Assembly: GCA_049431945.1 (NCBI GenBank)
Contig: JBMTDJ010000011.1
Location: 1 to 41,373 of the forward strand
Reading direction: 5' to 3'
Length of the DNA: 41,373 nt
Origin: Mxb001 sp049431945
GTDB lineage: Bacteria > Actinomycetota > Actinomycetes > S36-B12
Positions 8,934 to 17,061 of the stretch are shown here, in pieces. The notes beneath the pieces are model-generated. The model had not been told where the DNA came from and did no database searches. It worked only from the letters and a program-made list of their open reading frames with translations. The first letter of the stretch is position 1; every line of letters begins with the position of its first letter. Made by a program: the position numbers and the translations under genes.

Positions 8934-10226
8934 ATGACGGCGACCGACGAGCGGACTGACCTGGATGCAGCACTGGGCGCAGCGCGTCAGCGCTACGTCA
9001 ATGAGCGCCCGTTGGGTGCGGCCATGCACGCCGAGGCGAGCGAGGTCATGCCGGGAGGCAATACCCGAACGGTGCTCTATCACCCGCCGTTCCCCCTGCG
9101 CATCGCCAGCGGGCAGGCCCAGCGCGTGGTCGATGTCGACGGTCGTGAGTACGTCGACATGCTGGGGGAGTACACCGCGGGGCTCTACGGGCACAGTCAG
9201 CAGACGATCCTCGATGCTGTCCGCACGGCGATGGACGACGGCATCAGCTTGGCGGGACACAACGTCTACGAGGCGCGCCTGGCCCGCCTGCTCGTCGATC
9301 GGTTTCCCGCGCTTGAGCTCGTGCGCTTCACCAACTCGGGCACCGAGGCCAATCTCATGGCCATCGCGCTGGCACGGGTCGTGACGGGACGGCCGGGGAT
9401 CGCGGTCATGCGCGGCGGCTACCACGGCGGACTGCTCTATTACGGGGGAGGCGGCTCACCGGTCAATGCGCCCTACGAGGCGATCGTTCTCGATTACAAC
9501 GACGTGGAGGGTGCACGCGCGGCGATTCGGGATAGCGCCGACCTGCTAGCCGCTGTCGTCGTCGAGCCTGTGCTCGGATCGGGCGGGGTGATCCCGGCGA
9601 CTGAGGAGTTCCTCCTGGCCCTGCGCGAAGAGACCTCCGAGCGCGGCATCGTCCTCATCCTCGACGAGGTGATGACCTCGCGGTTGTCTCCCGGGGGCGC
9701 CGCGCCGCTCTACGACGTGCAGCCGGACCTGCTCACGCTCGGCAAATACCTTGGCGGCGGCCTGTCCTTCGGCGCATTCGGTGGTCGGGCGGACCTCATG
9801 GCCCGCTTCGACCCGTCGCAGCCCGGCGCGCTCCCACACGCGGGCACCTTCAACAACAACGTCCTGTCGATGGCAGCGGGACTGGCAGGACTCACCGAGG
9901 TCCTCGACGACGCGACCTTGAATGCGGTCAATGCTCGAGGGGACCGGCTGCGCGTGGCACTCAACGACGTCATGGCGCCGTACGGGTGGATCGCCACCGG
10001 CCGCGGCTCGATGATCGGCGTACATCCCGTTGCCGGTCCGGTGATGTCACCGGGCGATCTGGCCGTCGCGGATGATCGGCGCCGGGAACTACTCTTCCTC
10101 GATCTGCTCGAGCGCGGCTACTACATGGCGCCTCGTGGATTCATCGCCTTGAGTATCGAGGTCACCGACACGGACGTCGACGGCTTCGTGGATGCGGTCG
10201 CCGCATCTCTGGCGGCGCGGGAGTAG
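8934..10226 (+). CDS. Class III PLP aminotransferase (glutamate-1-semialdehyde aminomutase-like)
   Basis: This 430-residue fold-type I PLP enzyme has GGNTRT near the N-terminus, NSGTEANLMAI for phosphate binding, the YHGG motif, LILDEVMTSR for the PLP-ring Asp, and LTLGKYLGGGLSFGAFGG with the Schiff-base Lys at K271. The layout is closest to glutamate-1-semialdehyde aminomutase-like proteins. No haem genes are nearby and the family has many substrates, so the reaction is unresolved. The ATG at 8934 was chosen for its -10 hexamer and because the upstream extension is Arg-rich and unlike the family. Confidence 0.85.
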   Translation: MTATDERTDLDAALGAARQRYVNERPLGAAMHAEASEVMPGGNTRTVLYHPPFPLRIASGQAQRVVDVDGREYVDMLGEYTAGLYGHSQQTILDAVRTAMDDGISLAGHNVYEARLARLLVDRFPALELVRFTNSGTEANLMAIALARVVTGRPGIAVMRGGYHGGLLYYGGGGSPVNAPYEAIVLDYNDVEGARAAIRDSADLLAAVVVEPVLGSGGVIPATEEFLLALREETSERGIVLILDEVMTSRLSPGGAAPLYDVQPDLLTLGKYLGGGLSFGAFGGRADLMARFDPSQPGALPHAGTFNNNVLSMAAGLAGLTEVLDDATLNAVNARGDRLRVALNDVMAPYGWIATGRGSMIGVHPVAGPVMSPGDLAVADDRRRELLFLDLLERGYYMAPRGFIALSIEVTDTDVDGFVDAVAASLAARE

Positions 10227-10238
10227 GCAGGACGGGGG

Positions 10239-10916
10239 CTAGGGAAGCGACCAATCGATGGGTACGTCGCCGAGCTCCTCAAGAAGGCTGTTGGCGCGGC
10301 TGAACGGCCGGGATCCGAAGAATCCGCGGTCAGCCGACATCGGACTGGGGTGCGCACTCGCGATCATGGGAGTGTCGCCGAGCATCGGCTCTAGGGACTG
10401 CGCATCCTTGCCCCACAGGATGGCGACGAGCGGTGCGTCCGGCCGGGCGACCAGTCCCTCGATGGCGGCGGCCGTGAACTCCTCCCAGCCTTTGCCGCGG
10501 TGACTACCGGAGTTGCCCGCCTGCACGGTCAGCACGCGGTTGAGAAGCATGACACCGCGCTGCGTCCACGGGGTGAGGTCGCCTGACGTCGGTCGGGTGA
10601 TGCCCAGGTCCTCGCTCAACTCGCGGTAGATGTTCTGCAGGCTGCGGGGGATGGGTCGTACGTCAGGTGACACCGCGAAGGACAGACCGATCGGGTGGCC
10701 GGGAGTCGGGTAGGGGTCTTGGCCGACGATGAGGACGCGTACGTCGTCGAGCGGGGTGCCGAACGCCCGCAGGATGGCATCGCCCGCCGGTAGCCAGGGC
10801 CTGCCGTCGGCTCCTTCCGCCCGCAGGAAGTCGCCGAGCGCGGTGAGGTTGTCGCGCTGCGCGTCCAGCACCGGCACCCAGGACGGGTGGACCAGGTCCT
10901 CCAGAGCCGCAGCCAC
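10239..10916 (-). CDS. ung: Uracil-DNA glycosylase
   Basis: This family 1 UDG of 225 residues excises uracil from DNA to start base-excision repair. Visible motifs are GQDPYPTPGH with the catalytic D67, the LLNRVLTVQAGNSGSH segment, and AHPSPMSADRGFFGSRPFS with H189 in the minor-groove loop. The GTG at 10916 is preferred: it gives the usual family N-terminus (LEDLVHPSW) and is preceded by TACGGT and 6 nt. An upstream ATG would extend it over the divergent mshC start. It converges on the aminotransferase gene with 12 bp between. Confidence 0.92.
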   Translation of the reverse strand: MAAALEDLVHPSWVPVLDAQRDNLTALGDFLRAEGADGRPWLPAGDAILRAFGTPLDDVRVLIVGQDPYPTPGHPIGLSFAVSPDVRPIPRSLQNIYRELSEDLGITRPTSGDLTPWTQRGVMLLNRVLTVQAGNSGSHRGKGWEEFTAAAIEGLVARPDAPLVAILWGKDAQSLEPMLGDTPMIASAHPSPMSADRGFFGSRPFSRANSLLEELGDVPIDWSLP

Positions 10917-10922
10917 GCGACG

Positions 10923-10928
10923 ACCGTA
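10923..10928 (-). promoter_or_regulatory. -10 hexamer TACGGT for ung
   Basis: On the minus strand TACGGT is followed by 6 nt and the GTG at 10916, consistent with leaderless transcription. It is back-to-back with the mshC hexamer within a 36-bp divergent gap. Confidence 0.5.
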
Positions 10929-10940
10929 TCCGCACCTGCG

Positions 10941-10946
10941 TAGGCT
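10941..10946 (+). promoter_or_regulatory. -10 hexamer TAGGCT for mshC
   Basis: TAGGCT is followed by 6 nt and the ATG at 10953, with no ribosome-binding site. This fits a leaderless mRNA. Its -35 region would overlap the opposing ung promoter. Confidence 0.5.
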
Positions 10947-10952
10947 CGGGGT

Positions 10953-12074
10953 ATGGGTCATGACCTTGTGCCGCCCGCCCCCCTCGTCATCGAGGGCCAG
11001 TCCCTGCCCATGGTGGGGCCTGCACGCATCTATGCGTGCGGCGTGACGCCGTACGACGTCACGCATCTCGGCCACGCCGCCACATTCGTCTGGGTGGACG
11101 CACTCGTGCGCACCCTGCGTCATGCCAACCTCACGCCGATCGTCACGCGCAACATCACCGATGTCGATGATGTCCTCACCGAGGCCGCGCGTCGTGCGGG
11201 GGCACCGTACGACGAGTTCGCCGCGATCCACCAGTACGACTTCGACCATGACATGTCGCACCTCGGAGTTCGCCGACCCGACCATGAGCCGCGCGCTCAC
11301 CAGCACATCGGCAGCGTTGTGCGCCTCACGGCCGCCCTGCTCGATCGCGACGCGGCGTACGAGGTCGATGGCACTGTCTACTTCCGAGGCGCGATCGCCG
11401 TGGCCTCGACCGGTCTCGGCGAGGCTGACATCCTCGCCGCGCTCACGGAATTCGGTGAGGATGTCGACGACCCGGCCAAGGAGGCGCCGGTGGACGTGCC
11501 GGTTTGGCGGGCCTCAGCAGGCAACGATCCGGCGTGGCCGAGCCCCTGGGGTCCGGGCCGCCCGGGCTGGCATGCCGAGTGCACGGCGATGGTGCTCGAC
11601 ACCTACGGATCCAGCCTGGATATCCATGCCGGTGGCGCGGATCTCGCCTTCCCCCACCACGCCTACGAGGCAGCCCAGGCGGAGGCGGCGACCGGCGTCA
11701 CCCCCTTCGCGCGCAGTTGGATGCGCGTCGGCACGGTGCGCATTGGCGGCGACAAGATGGCCAAGTCCACCGGCAACCTCGTGCTCGTCTCGGACCTGCT
11801 CAAGGAGCATCGCGGGGCAGCACTGCGGTTGATGATCCTCGACAGACGCTGGTGGGAGGCGTGGGACTACGAGCCTGGCCTGCTCGCGGCAGCCGAGGGG
11901 CGGCTCGATGCTCTGCACGCGGCGGCCGGTCGCCGAAGTGACGACGAGGCTGCCGAGGCGGAAGTCGTGAGGCTGCTGCTTGCCGACATTGACGTGCCCG
12001 CTGCCACGGCGGTGGCTCTGGAGTCCGGTGGTCGCGCGGCGCGCGTACTTGTGCAGGTGCTCGGGCTGTCGTGA
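10953..12074 (+). CDS. mshC: Mycothiol ligase MshC (cysteine:GlcN-Ins ligase)
   Basis: MshC joins cysteine to glucosaminyl-inositol in mycothiol synthesis and is related to cysteinyl-tRNA synthetase. Seen: the zinc Cys in YAC29GVTPYDVTHLGHAATF, which contains the HIGH-type HLGH, the WHAECTAM and FPHHAYEAAQAEA zinc and substrate segments, and a KMSKS-type DKMAKSTGN. At 373 residues it is somewhat shorter than typical, mostly at the C-terminus. The Thr/Pro-rich CGVTPYD segment separates it from true CysRS. Its stop overlaps the next gene's GTG (GTGA), so the TetR gene may be co-transcribed. Its presence marks a mycothiol-producing actinobacterium. Confidence 0.93.
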   Translation: MGHDLVPPAPLVIEGQSLPMVGPARIYACGVTPYDVTHLGHAATFVWVDALVRTLRHANLTPIVTRNITDVDDVLTEAARRAGAPYDEFAAIHQYDFDHDMSHLGVRRPDHEPRAHQHIGSVVRLTAALLDRDAAYEVDGTVYFRGAIAVASTGLGEADILAALTEFGEDVDDPAKEAPVDVPVWRASAGNDPAWPSPWGPGRPGWHAECTAMVLDTYGSSLDIHAGGADLAFPHHAYEAAQAEAATGVTPFARSWMRVGTVRIGGDKMAKSTGNLVLVSDLLKEHRGAALRLMILDRRWWEAWDYEPGLLAAAEGRLDALHAAAGRRSDDEAAEAEVVRLLLADIDVPAATAVALESGGRAARVLVQVLGLS

Positions 12075-12631
12075 CGTCGTCACGCGAGGACCGACGCGAG
12101 GAGATCCTCGCTGTCGCCGCGCGCCTGTTCGCCCGCGACGGCTTCCACGGCGTCTCGATCGACGAGCTCGGCGCCGCTGTCGGGATCTCCGGCCCCGCGC
12201 TCTACCGATACTTCCCTGGCAAGGAGTCGATCCTGTCGGCGATGCTCGTTGACATCAGCCAGCGACTGCTCGAGGGGGGACAGGAGCGGGCGGACTCACT
12301 CGACGGGCTCATCGCCTTCCATGTCGACTTCGCCCTTGACCATCCCGATCTCATCGACGTCCAGGCCCGCGACCTCGCAGCCGTGCCCGATGACGAGCGG
12401 CGTGCCGTGCGGCGATACCAGGCGCAGTACGTCGATCTATGGGTTCGCGCGGTGCTCGCGGACCGATCCGACCTGTCCGAGGAGCGAACTCGTGCCGCGG
12501 TCCACGCAGCGTTTGGTCTGATCAACTCCACCCCGCACAGCGCGCGCCTGTCGCGGCCCGAGATGACGACCCTGCTGCGCGGCATGGCGCGGGCCTGTCT
12601 TGCAGAGGTCCCCGCGGGGGGAGTAGAGTGA
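12071..12631 (+). CDS. TetR-family regulator of the leucine/acyl-CoA operon
   Basis: This 186-residue protein has a standard N-terminal helix-turn-helix (ILAVAARLFARDGFHGVSIDELGAAVGISGPALYRYFPGKESIL, shown by the ARLFARDGF and YRYFPGK motifs) and a helical ligand domain. It starts with a GTGA overlap on mshC and is followed after 28 bp by the carboxylase operon. A palindrome of TetR type spans its stop codon, so it probably represses the downstream genes and is relieved by an acyl-CoA intermediate. The ligand is inferred from the neighbourhood only. Confidence 0.88.
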   Translation: MTSSREDRREEILAVAARLFARDGFHGVSIDELGAAVGISGPALYRYFPGKESILSAMLVDISQRLLEGGQERADSLDGLIAFHVDFALDHPDLIDVQARDLAAVPDDERRAVRRYQAQYVDLWVRAVLADRSDLSEERTRAAVHAAFGLINSTPHSARLSRPEMTTLLRGMARACLAEVPAGGVE

Positions 12632-12643
12632 ACGATCGTTAAC
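12624..12643 (+). promoter_or_regulatory. Promoter -10 and overlapping TetR-type operator
   Basis: TAGAGT (12624-12629) resembles the other -10 hexamers in this window. It is overlapped by a 16-bp near-palindrome, GTGAACGATCGTTAAC (12628-12643), with a perfect AACGATCGTT core and one mismatched pair. A repressor bound here would cover the predicted start site about 24 nt upstream of the carboxylase ATG. Confidence 0.6.
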
Positions 12644-12659
12644 CGACGATCGGAGCGCC

Positions 12660-14210
12660 ATGCGGGCGGAGTTCGAGCCCCTCCTCGCGGACCTCGCCAC
12701 CCGGCGTGAGCGCGCGGCTCTCGGCGGTCCCGCCGCAGCCCGCGAGCGACATGTCTCGCGTGGCAAGTTGCTTCCGCGCGATCGCGTCGAAGCGCTCCTT
12801 GACGATGGCACGGCATTCCTAGAGATCGCTCCACTCGCCGCGGAGAGCATGTACGCGGGTGAGGCACCGGCAGCGGGCGTGATCGCGGGCATCGGCCAGG
12901 TGAGCGGCCGGCTGTGCATGATCGTCGCCAACGACGCGACGGTCAAGGGCGGCACCTACTACCCGATGACGGTGAAGAAGCACTTGCGCGCCCAGGAGAT
13001 CGCCCGCGACAACCACCTGCCGTGCATCTATCTCGTGGACTCCGGTGGTGCGTTCCTTCCGATGCAGGACGAGGTCTTCCCTGACCGCGATCACTTCGGT
13101 CGCATCTTCTACAACCAGGCCACGATGTCGGCGATGGGCATCGCGCAGATAGCGGCCGTCCTCGGCTCATGCACCGCGGGCGGCGCCTACGTCCCAGCGA
13201 TGAGCGACGAGACGGTGATCGTGAGGGATCAGGGGACGATCTTCCTCGGGGGACCTCCCCTGGTGAAGGCGGCCACCGGCGAAGTCGTGAGCGCGGAGGA
13301 GCTTGGCGGCGGCGCGTTGCACGCTCGCACCTCGGGGGTCGTCGACCACCTCGCCGATGATGACGCCCATGCCCTGCGGATCATCCGCGAGATCGTGGCG
13401 ACCCTGCCTCCCGCGGCAGAGGGTGCGTGGGCGGTGCAGCCGACTCGCCCGCCGCTGCGCGAAGACCTCCTCGATATCGTGCCGGTCGACCCGCGCACGC
13501 CGTACGACGTACGCCAGGTGATCGAGTGCCTCGTCGACGGGAGCGACTACACCGAGTTCAAGGCCGAGTACGGCACCACCCTAGTGACGGCGTTCGCACG
13601 ACTGCACGGTCATCCGGTCGGGATCATCGCCAACAACGGCATCCTCTTTTCCGAGTCCGCCCAGAAGGGCGCTCACTTCATCGAGCTGTGCGACCAGCGC
13701 GGCATCCCGCTTGTCTTCCTGCAGAACATCTCCGGCTTCATGGTGGGCCGCGACTACGAGGCGGGCGGCATCGCCAAGCACGGCGCCAAGATGGTGACAG
13801 CCGTCGCGTGTGCGCGTGTTCCGAAGTTCACGGTGGTCATCGGAGGCTCGTTTGGCGCAGGCAACTATTCGATGTGCGGCCGCGCCTACTCTCCGCGCTT
13901 CCTGTGGATGTGGCCCAATGCCCGCATTTCCGTGATGGGCGGCGAGCAGGCGGCCGCTGTCCTGTCGACCATCCGTCGCGATCAGGCCGAGGCGCGCGGC
14001 GAGGAGCTGAGCGCGGCCGACGAGGAGGACTTCGCCGCTCCCATCCGCGAGCAGTACGAGACCCAGGGTTCGCCGTACTACGCGACCGCACGCCTGTGGG
14101 ACGACGGTGTCATCGACCCGCGCGAGACCCGTCGCGTGCTGGGCCTCGCGCTCGAAGCCGCTCGCCACGTGCCTCTGCCCCCCGTGCGCTACGGCATCTT
14201 CCGGATGTGA
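12660..14210 (+). CDS. mccB: 3-methylcrotonyl-CoA carboxylase, carboxyltransferase (beta) subunit
   Basis: This 516-residue carboxyltransferase has the crotonase-like N-lobe (CTAGGAYVPAMSDETVIV) and C-lobe (GGSFGAGNYSMCGRAYSPRFLWMWPNARISVMGGEQAA). The MCGRAYxPRFLWMWPN segment is characteristic of methylcrotonyl- or geranyl-CoA carboxylase rather than acetyl/propionyl-CoA carboxylase. It transfers CO2 from biotin to 3-methylcrotonyl-CoA in leucine breakdown. The ATG at 12660 follows a GGAG site and the TetR operator. The biotin carboxylase subunit overlaps its stop (GTGA). Geranyl-CoA specificity cannot be excluded. Confidence 0.88.
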   Translation: MRAEFEPLLADLATRRERAALGGPAAARERHVSRGKLLPRDRVEALLDDGTAFLEIAPLAAESMYAGEAPAAGVIAGIGQVSGRLCMIVANDATVKGGTYYPMTVKKHLRAQEIARDNHLPCIYLVDSGGAFLPMQDEVFPDRDHFGRIFYNQATMSAMGIAQIAAVLGSCTAGGAYVPAMSDETVIVRDQGTIFLGGPPLVKAATGEVVSAEELGGGALHARTSGVVDHLADDDAHALRIIREIVATLPPAAEGAWAVQPTRPPLREDLLDIVPVDPRTPYDVRQVIECLVDGSDYTEFKAEYGTTLVTAFARLHGHPVGIIANNGILFSESAQKGAHFIELCDQRGIPLVFLQNISGFMVGRDYEAGGIAKHGAKMVTAVACARVPKFTVVIGGSFGAGNYSMCGRAYSPRFLWMWPNARISVMGGEQAAAVLSTIRRDQAEARGEELSAADEEDFAAPIREQYETQGSPYYATARLWDDGVIDPRETRRVLGLALEAARHVPLPPVRYGIFRM

Positions 14211-16120
14211 CCGTGTTCGATCGCATCCTCATCGCCAACCGTGGCGAGATCGCCGTCCGCATCATGCGGACCCTGCGGCGTATGTCCATCGAATCCATCG
14301 CGGTCTACAGCGACGCCGATGCTGACGCGCTCCACGTCACCATGGCCGACGAGGCTCTGCGGATCGGGCCGGCACCTGCGCGCCAGAGCTACCTCGACAT
14401 CGATCGCGTGATCGAAGCGGCGCTGGCATCGCAGGCCCAGGCCGTGCACCCCGGCTACGGCTTCCTGTCCGAGAACGCCGACTTCGCGCGGGCCTGCGAG
14501 TCGGCAGGACTGGTCTTCATCGGCCCGCGTCCGGATGTCATCGCTGCCATGGGCGACAAGATCGCCGCCAAGCAGATCGCGATCGCCGCGGGGGTGCCGG
14601 TCGTGGTCGGACGGCACGACCGGCAGATGGACGACGCGGCGCTGATCGCAGCGATCGCCGAGATCGGCTTTCCGGCCTTGCTCAAGCCGGCTGCGGGAGG
14701 TGGTGGCAAGGGCATGCGCGTCGTACGCGAGGACACCGATGCCGCGGCGATGATTGCGAGCGCGCGCAGGGAGTCGCGCGCGGCGTTCGGAGACGACCGG
14801 TTGCTTGTCGAGAGGTACGTCGACCGCCCGCGGCATATTGAGGTGCAGGTCCTCGGAGACGACACGGGGCGCGTGGTGCACCTGGGCGAACGCGACTGCA
14901 CCCTGCAGCGGCGCCACCAGAAGGTCATCGAGGAGGCGCCCTCGACGCTCGCCCCCGATATCCGCGCCATTCTGTGCGAGTCAGCGGTGCGCCTGGCGGC
15001 GAGTGTGGGCTACACGAATGCCGGCACTGTCGAGTTCGTCGTACCCGCGGAATCGCCCGCCGACTTCGCCTTCCTCGAGATGAATACGCGCCTGCAGGTC
15101 GAGCACCCGGTGACCGAGGCGGTCACCGGCATCGATCTTGTCGAGCAGCAGATCCGCATCGCAGCCGGCGAGGCGCTGACCATGGCTCAGGACGACATCG
15201 CGGTGACCGGCCACGCGGTGGAGGCACGGATTTATGCCGAGGATCCCTCCCGCGGATACCTGCCGAGCGGTGGGGAGATCATCCTGTGGCGCACCCCGGA
15301 CGAGGTGCGAGTGGACTCCGGCGTGCGATCCGGATCGCTTGTCTCGGGCGACTACGACCCCATGGTCGCCAAGGTCATCGTCCATGCGCCCACTCGGACG
15401 CAGTCGCTGGCCGGTCTCGTCGATGCCTTGCGTGGCACCGTGTGCCTGGGTGTCACGACCAACATCGACGATCTCGCGGCGATTCTCGTGGAGCAGCGTG
15501 TCGTCGACGCAAGAATCGACACGACCCTCCTCGATGGCAGGGATCCGCATGTTGGCGTGCTCGGCGCCCCGGCCCTGGCGGGCGCAACGAACGCGCTGCT
15601 CGCCACCGGATCGGACGACCTGTGGTCAGCCGGAGACGCCTGGCGGCTGGGCGGCCCTGCCTGGCAGCGATGGCAGGTGGGTGATCACTCCGTGGCGCTT
15701 CGGGTGGTCGGATCGGCAGTCGCTATCGACATCGACGGCGCACCGGCGGGTCCGTCCGTCGTCGACGCGGCGGAGTTCGACGGTGAGCGTCTGTGGGTGC
15801 ACGCCGACGGCGAACATCACGCGCTGGAAGCGCGGAGGCCGCGGGACCGCAGGAGCGCCCGGCGACACGAAGGAGAGCTGCGTGGAGCGTGGTCAGCGCG
15901 CAGCCCGATGCCGGGCGCGGTCATTGCGGTGGACGTTGCCGTCGGGGACGTCGTCGAGGCAGGAGATCCCCTGGCCGTGGTGGAGGCGATGAAGATGGAA
16001 CACGCTCTGCGCGCCCCGGCGCGAGGTACCGTCACATCTGTCGCCGTGTCTCCGGGTGCCCGAGTGGCGCTCGACGCGGTCCTGGTCGAGATCGAGATCG
16101 AGGAGCAGGAGGGTCCGTGA
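14207..16120 (+). CDS. mccA: Methylcrotonyl-CoA carboxylase, biotin carboxylase/biotin carrier (alpha) subunit
   Basis: This 637-residue protein carries a biotin carboxylase (FDRILIANRGEIAVRI at the N-terminus, HPGYGFLSENADFA, the ATP-grasp loop KPAAGGGGKGMRVV, EMNTRLQVEHPVTE), a central linker domain, and a C-terminal biotin carrier with EAMKMEH and the biotinyl Lys at K596. It carboxylates biotin using ATP and bicarbonate and pairs with the overlapping beta subunit. The GTG at 14207 overlaps the previous stop; GTG at 14213 is an alternative. The frame is open far upstream, but that stretch is Arg-rich out-of-frame translation of mccB. Confidence 0.9.
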   Translation: MTVFDRILIANRGEIAVRIMRTLRRMSIESIAVYSDADADALHVTMADEALRIGPAPARQSYLDIDRVIEAALASQAQAVHPGYGFLSENADFARACESAGLVFIGPRPDVIAAMGDKIAAKQIAIAAGVPVVVGRHDRQMDDAALIAAIAEIGFPALLKPAAGGGGKGMRVVREDTDAAAMIASARRESRAAFGDDRLLVERYVDRPRHIEVQVLGDDTGRVVHLGERDCTLQRRHQKVIEEAPSTLAPDIRAILCESAVRLAASVGYTNAGTVEFVVPAESPADFAFLEMNTRLQVEHPVTEAVTGIDLVEQQIRIAAGEALTMAQDDIAVTGHAVEARIYAEDPSRGYLPSGGEIILWRTPDEVRVDSGVRSGSLVSGDYDPMVAKVIVHAPTRTQSLAGLVDALRGTVCLGVTTNIDDLAAILVEQRVVDARIDTTLLDGRDPHVGVLGAPALAGATNALLATGSDDLWSAGDAWRLGGPAWQRWQVGDHSVALRVVGSAVAIDIDGAPAGPSVVDAAEFDGERLWVHADGEHHALEARRPRDRRSARRHEGELRGAWSARSPMPGAVIAVDVAVGDVVEAGDPLAVVEAMKMEHALRAPARGTVTSVAVSPGARVALDAVLVEIEIEEQEGP

Positions 16121-17061
16121 GCCTGCCCATGGTGGTCCCCGATCCCGGCCTGCCGTCGCGCGTCACCATCTGGGAGGTCGGGCCGCGCGACGGACTGCAG
16201 AACGAGTCCGGCATCGTCGACACCGCTACCAAGATCGAGTTCATCGAGCGCCTTGGTGACGCTGGCCTGCCGATCGTCGAAGCATCAAGTTTCGTCCGAC
16301 CCGACCGTGTGCCGCAGCTCGCCGATGCCGCTGAGGTGGTGGGCGGCATCACGCGCCGTACTGATGTCCGCCATCCCGTGCTGGTCCCCAATATGCGCGG
16401 CCTGGAGACCGCGATCGCCCATGGCGTCACCGACATCGCGATCTTCGCCAGCGCGACCGAGACCTTCGCTCAGCGCAATCTGGGTCGGGGGTACGACGAG
16501 CAATGGGGGATGTTCGATCCTGTCGTCTCCGCGGCACGCAGTCAGGACATGAGTGTGCGCGGCTACCTGTCGATGTGCTTCGGCGATCCGTGGGAAGGCG
16601 CCGTGCCTGCCCCGAAGGTCGTGACGGCGGTCCTGCGCCTGCGCGATTTGGGCTGCGACACGATCAGCCTCGGCGACACGATCGGCGTGGCGACCCCGGG
16701 CCAGGTCGCCGATCTGATCGAGCGGCTCGTCGTGGCTGGCGTACCGCTGGGGGTGCTGGGCGTGCACTTCCACGACACCTACGGGCAGGCCCTGGCCAAC
16801 ACGCTCGCGGCGCTGCGTGCAGGCGTCACGTCGGTCGATGCATCGGCCGGTGGTCTGGGCGGCTGCCCGTATGCCAAGGCCGCCACGGGCAATCTCGCGA
16901 CCGAGGACCTGGTGTACATGCTCGACGGCCTGGGCATCGAGCACGGGGTCGATCTGGATGCGCTCATCGCCACGAGCCTGTGGCTCGAGGCACGACTCGG
17001 CCGCCCCAGTCCCTCGCGTGTCCTGCGGGCACGCGGCGACAACACGAGGAAGGAATCCTGA
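16117..17061 (+). CDS. hmgL: Hydroxymethylglutaryl-CoA lyase
   Basis: This 314-residue TIM-barrel enzyme cleaves HMG-CoA to acetyl-CoA and acetoacetate, the last step of leucine breakdown. Seen: WEVGPRDGLQNE with R24/D25, metal ligands H217 and H219 in HFHDTYGQAL, and the active-site Cys C250 in GGLGGCPYAKAATGN. The GTG at 16117 overlaps the previous stop (GTGA) and has AGGAGG a few bases upstream; ATG at 16129 is an in-frame alternative. The gene lies between mccA and the acyl-CoA dehydrogenase, so translation is probably coupled. Confidence 0.92.
   Translation: MSLPMVVPDPGLPSRVTIWEVGPRDGLQNESGIVDTATKIEFIERLGDAGLPIVEASSFVRPDRVPQLADAAEVVGGITRRTDVRHPVLVPNMRGLETAIAHGVTDIAIFASATETFAQRNLGRGYDEQWGMFDPVVSAARSQDMSVRGYLSMCFGDPWEGAVPAPKVVTAVLRLRDLGCDTISLGDTIGVATPGQVADLIERLVVAGVPLGVLGVHFHDTYGQALANTLAALRAGVTSVDASAGGLGGCPYAKAATGNLATEDLVYMLDGLGIEHGVDLDALIATSLWLEARLGRPSPSRVLRARGDNTRKES

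Noticed and set aside
10917..11306. Upstream in-frame extension of ung over mshC
   Set aside because: It would run antisense through the start of mshC and does not resemble the family; the GTG at 10916 has a -10 hexamer and the expected N-terminus.
10953..12074. Cysteinyl-tRNA synthetase
   Set aside because: The protein is short, has no anticodon-binding domain, and carries the MshC-type CGVTPYDVTHLGH segment.
13427..14206. Upstream in-frame extension of the biotin carboxylase subunit
   Set aside because: The extension overlaps mccB in another frame and is Arg-rich; the family N-terminus begins at 14207.
12660..14210. Propionyl- or acetyl-CoA carboxylase beta subunit
   Set aside because: The MCGRAYSPRFLWMWPN segment and linked HMG-CoA lyase point to methylcrotonyl-CoA carboxylase; the acetyl/propionyl type is the separate gene at 23593-24987.
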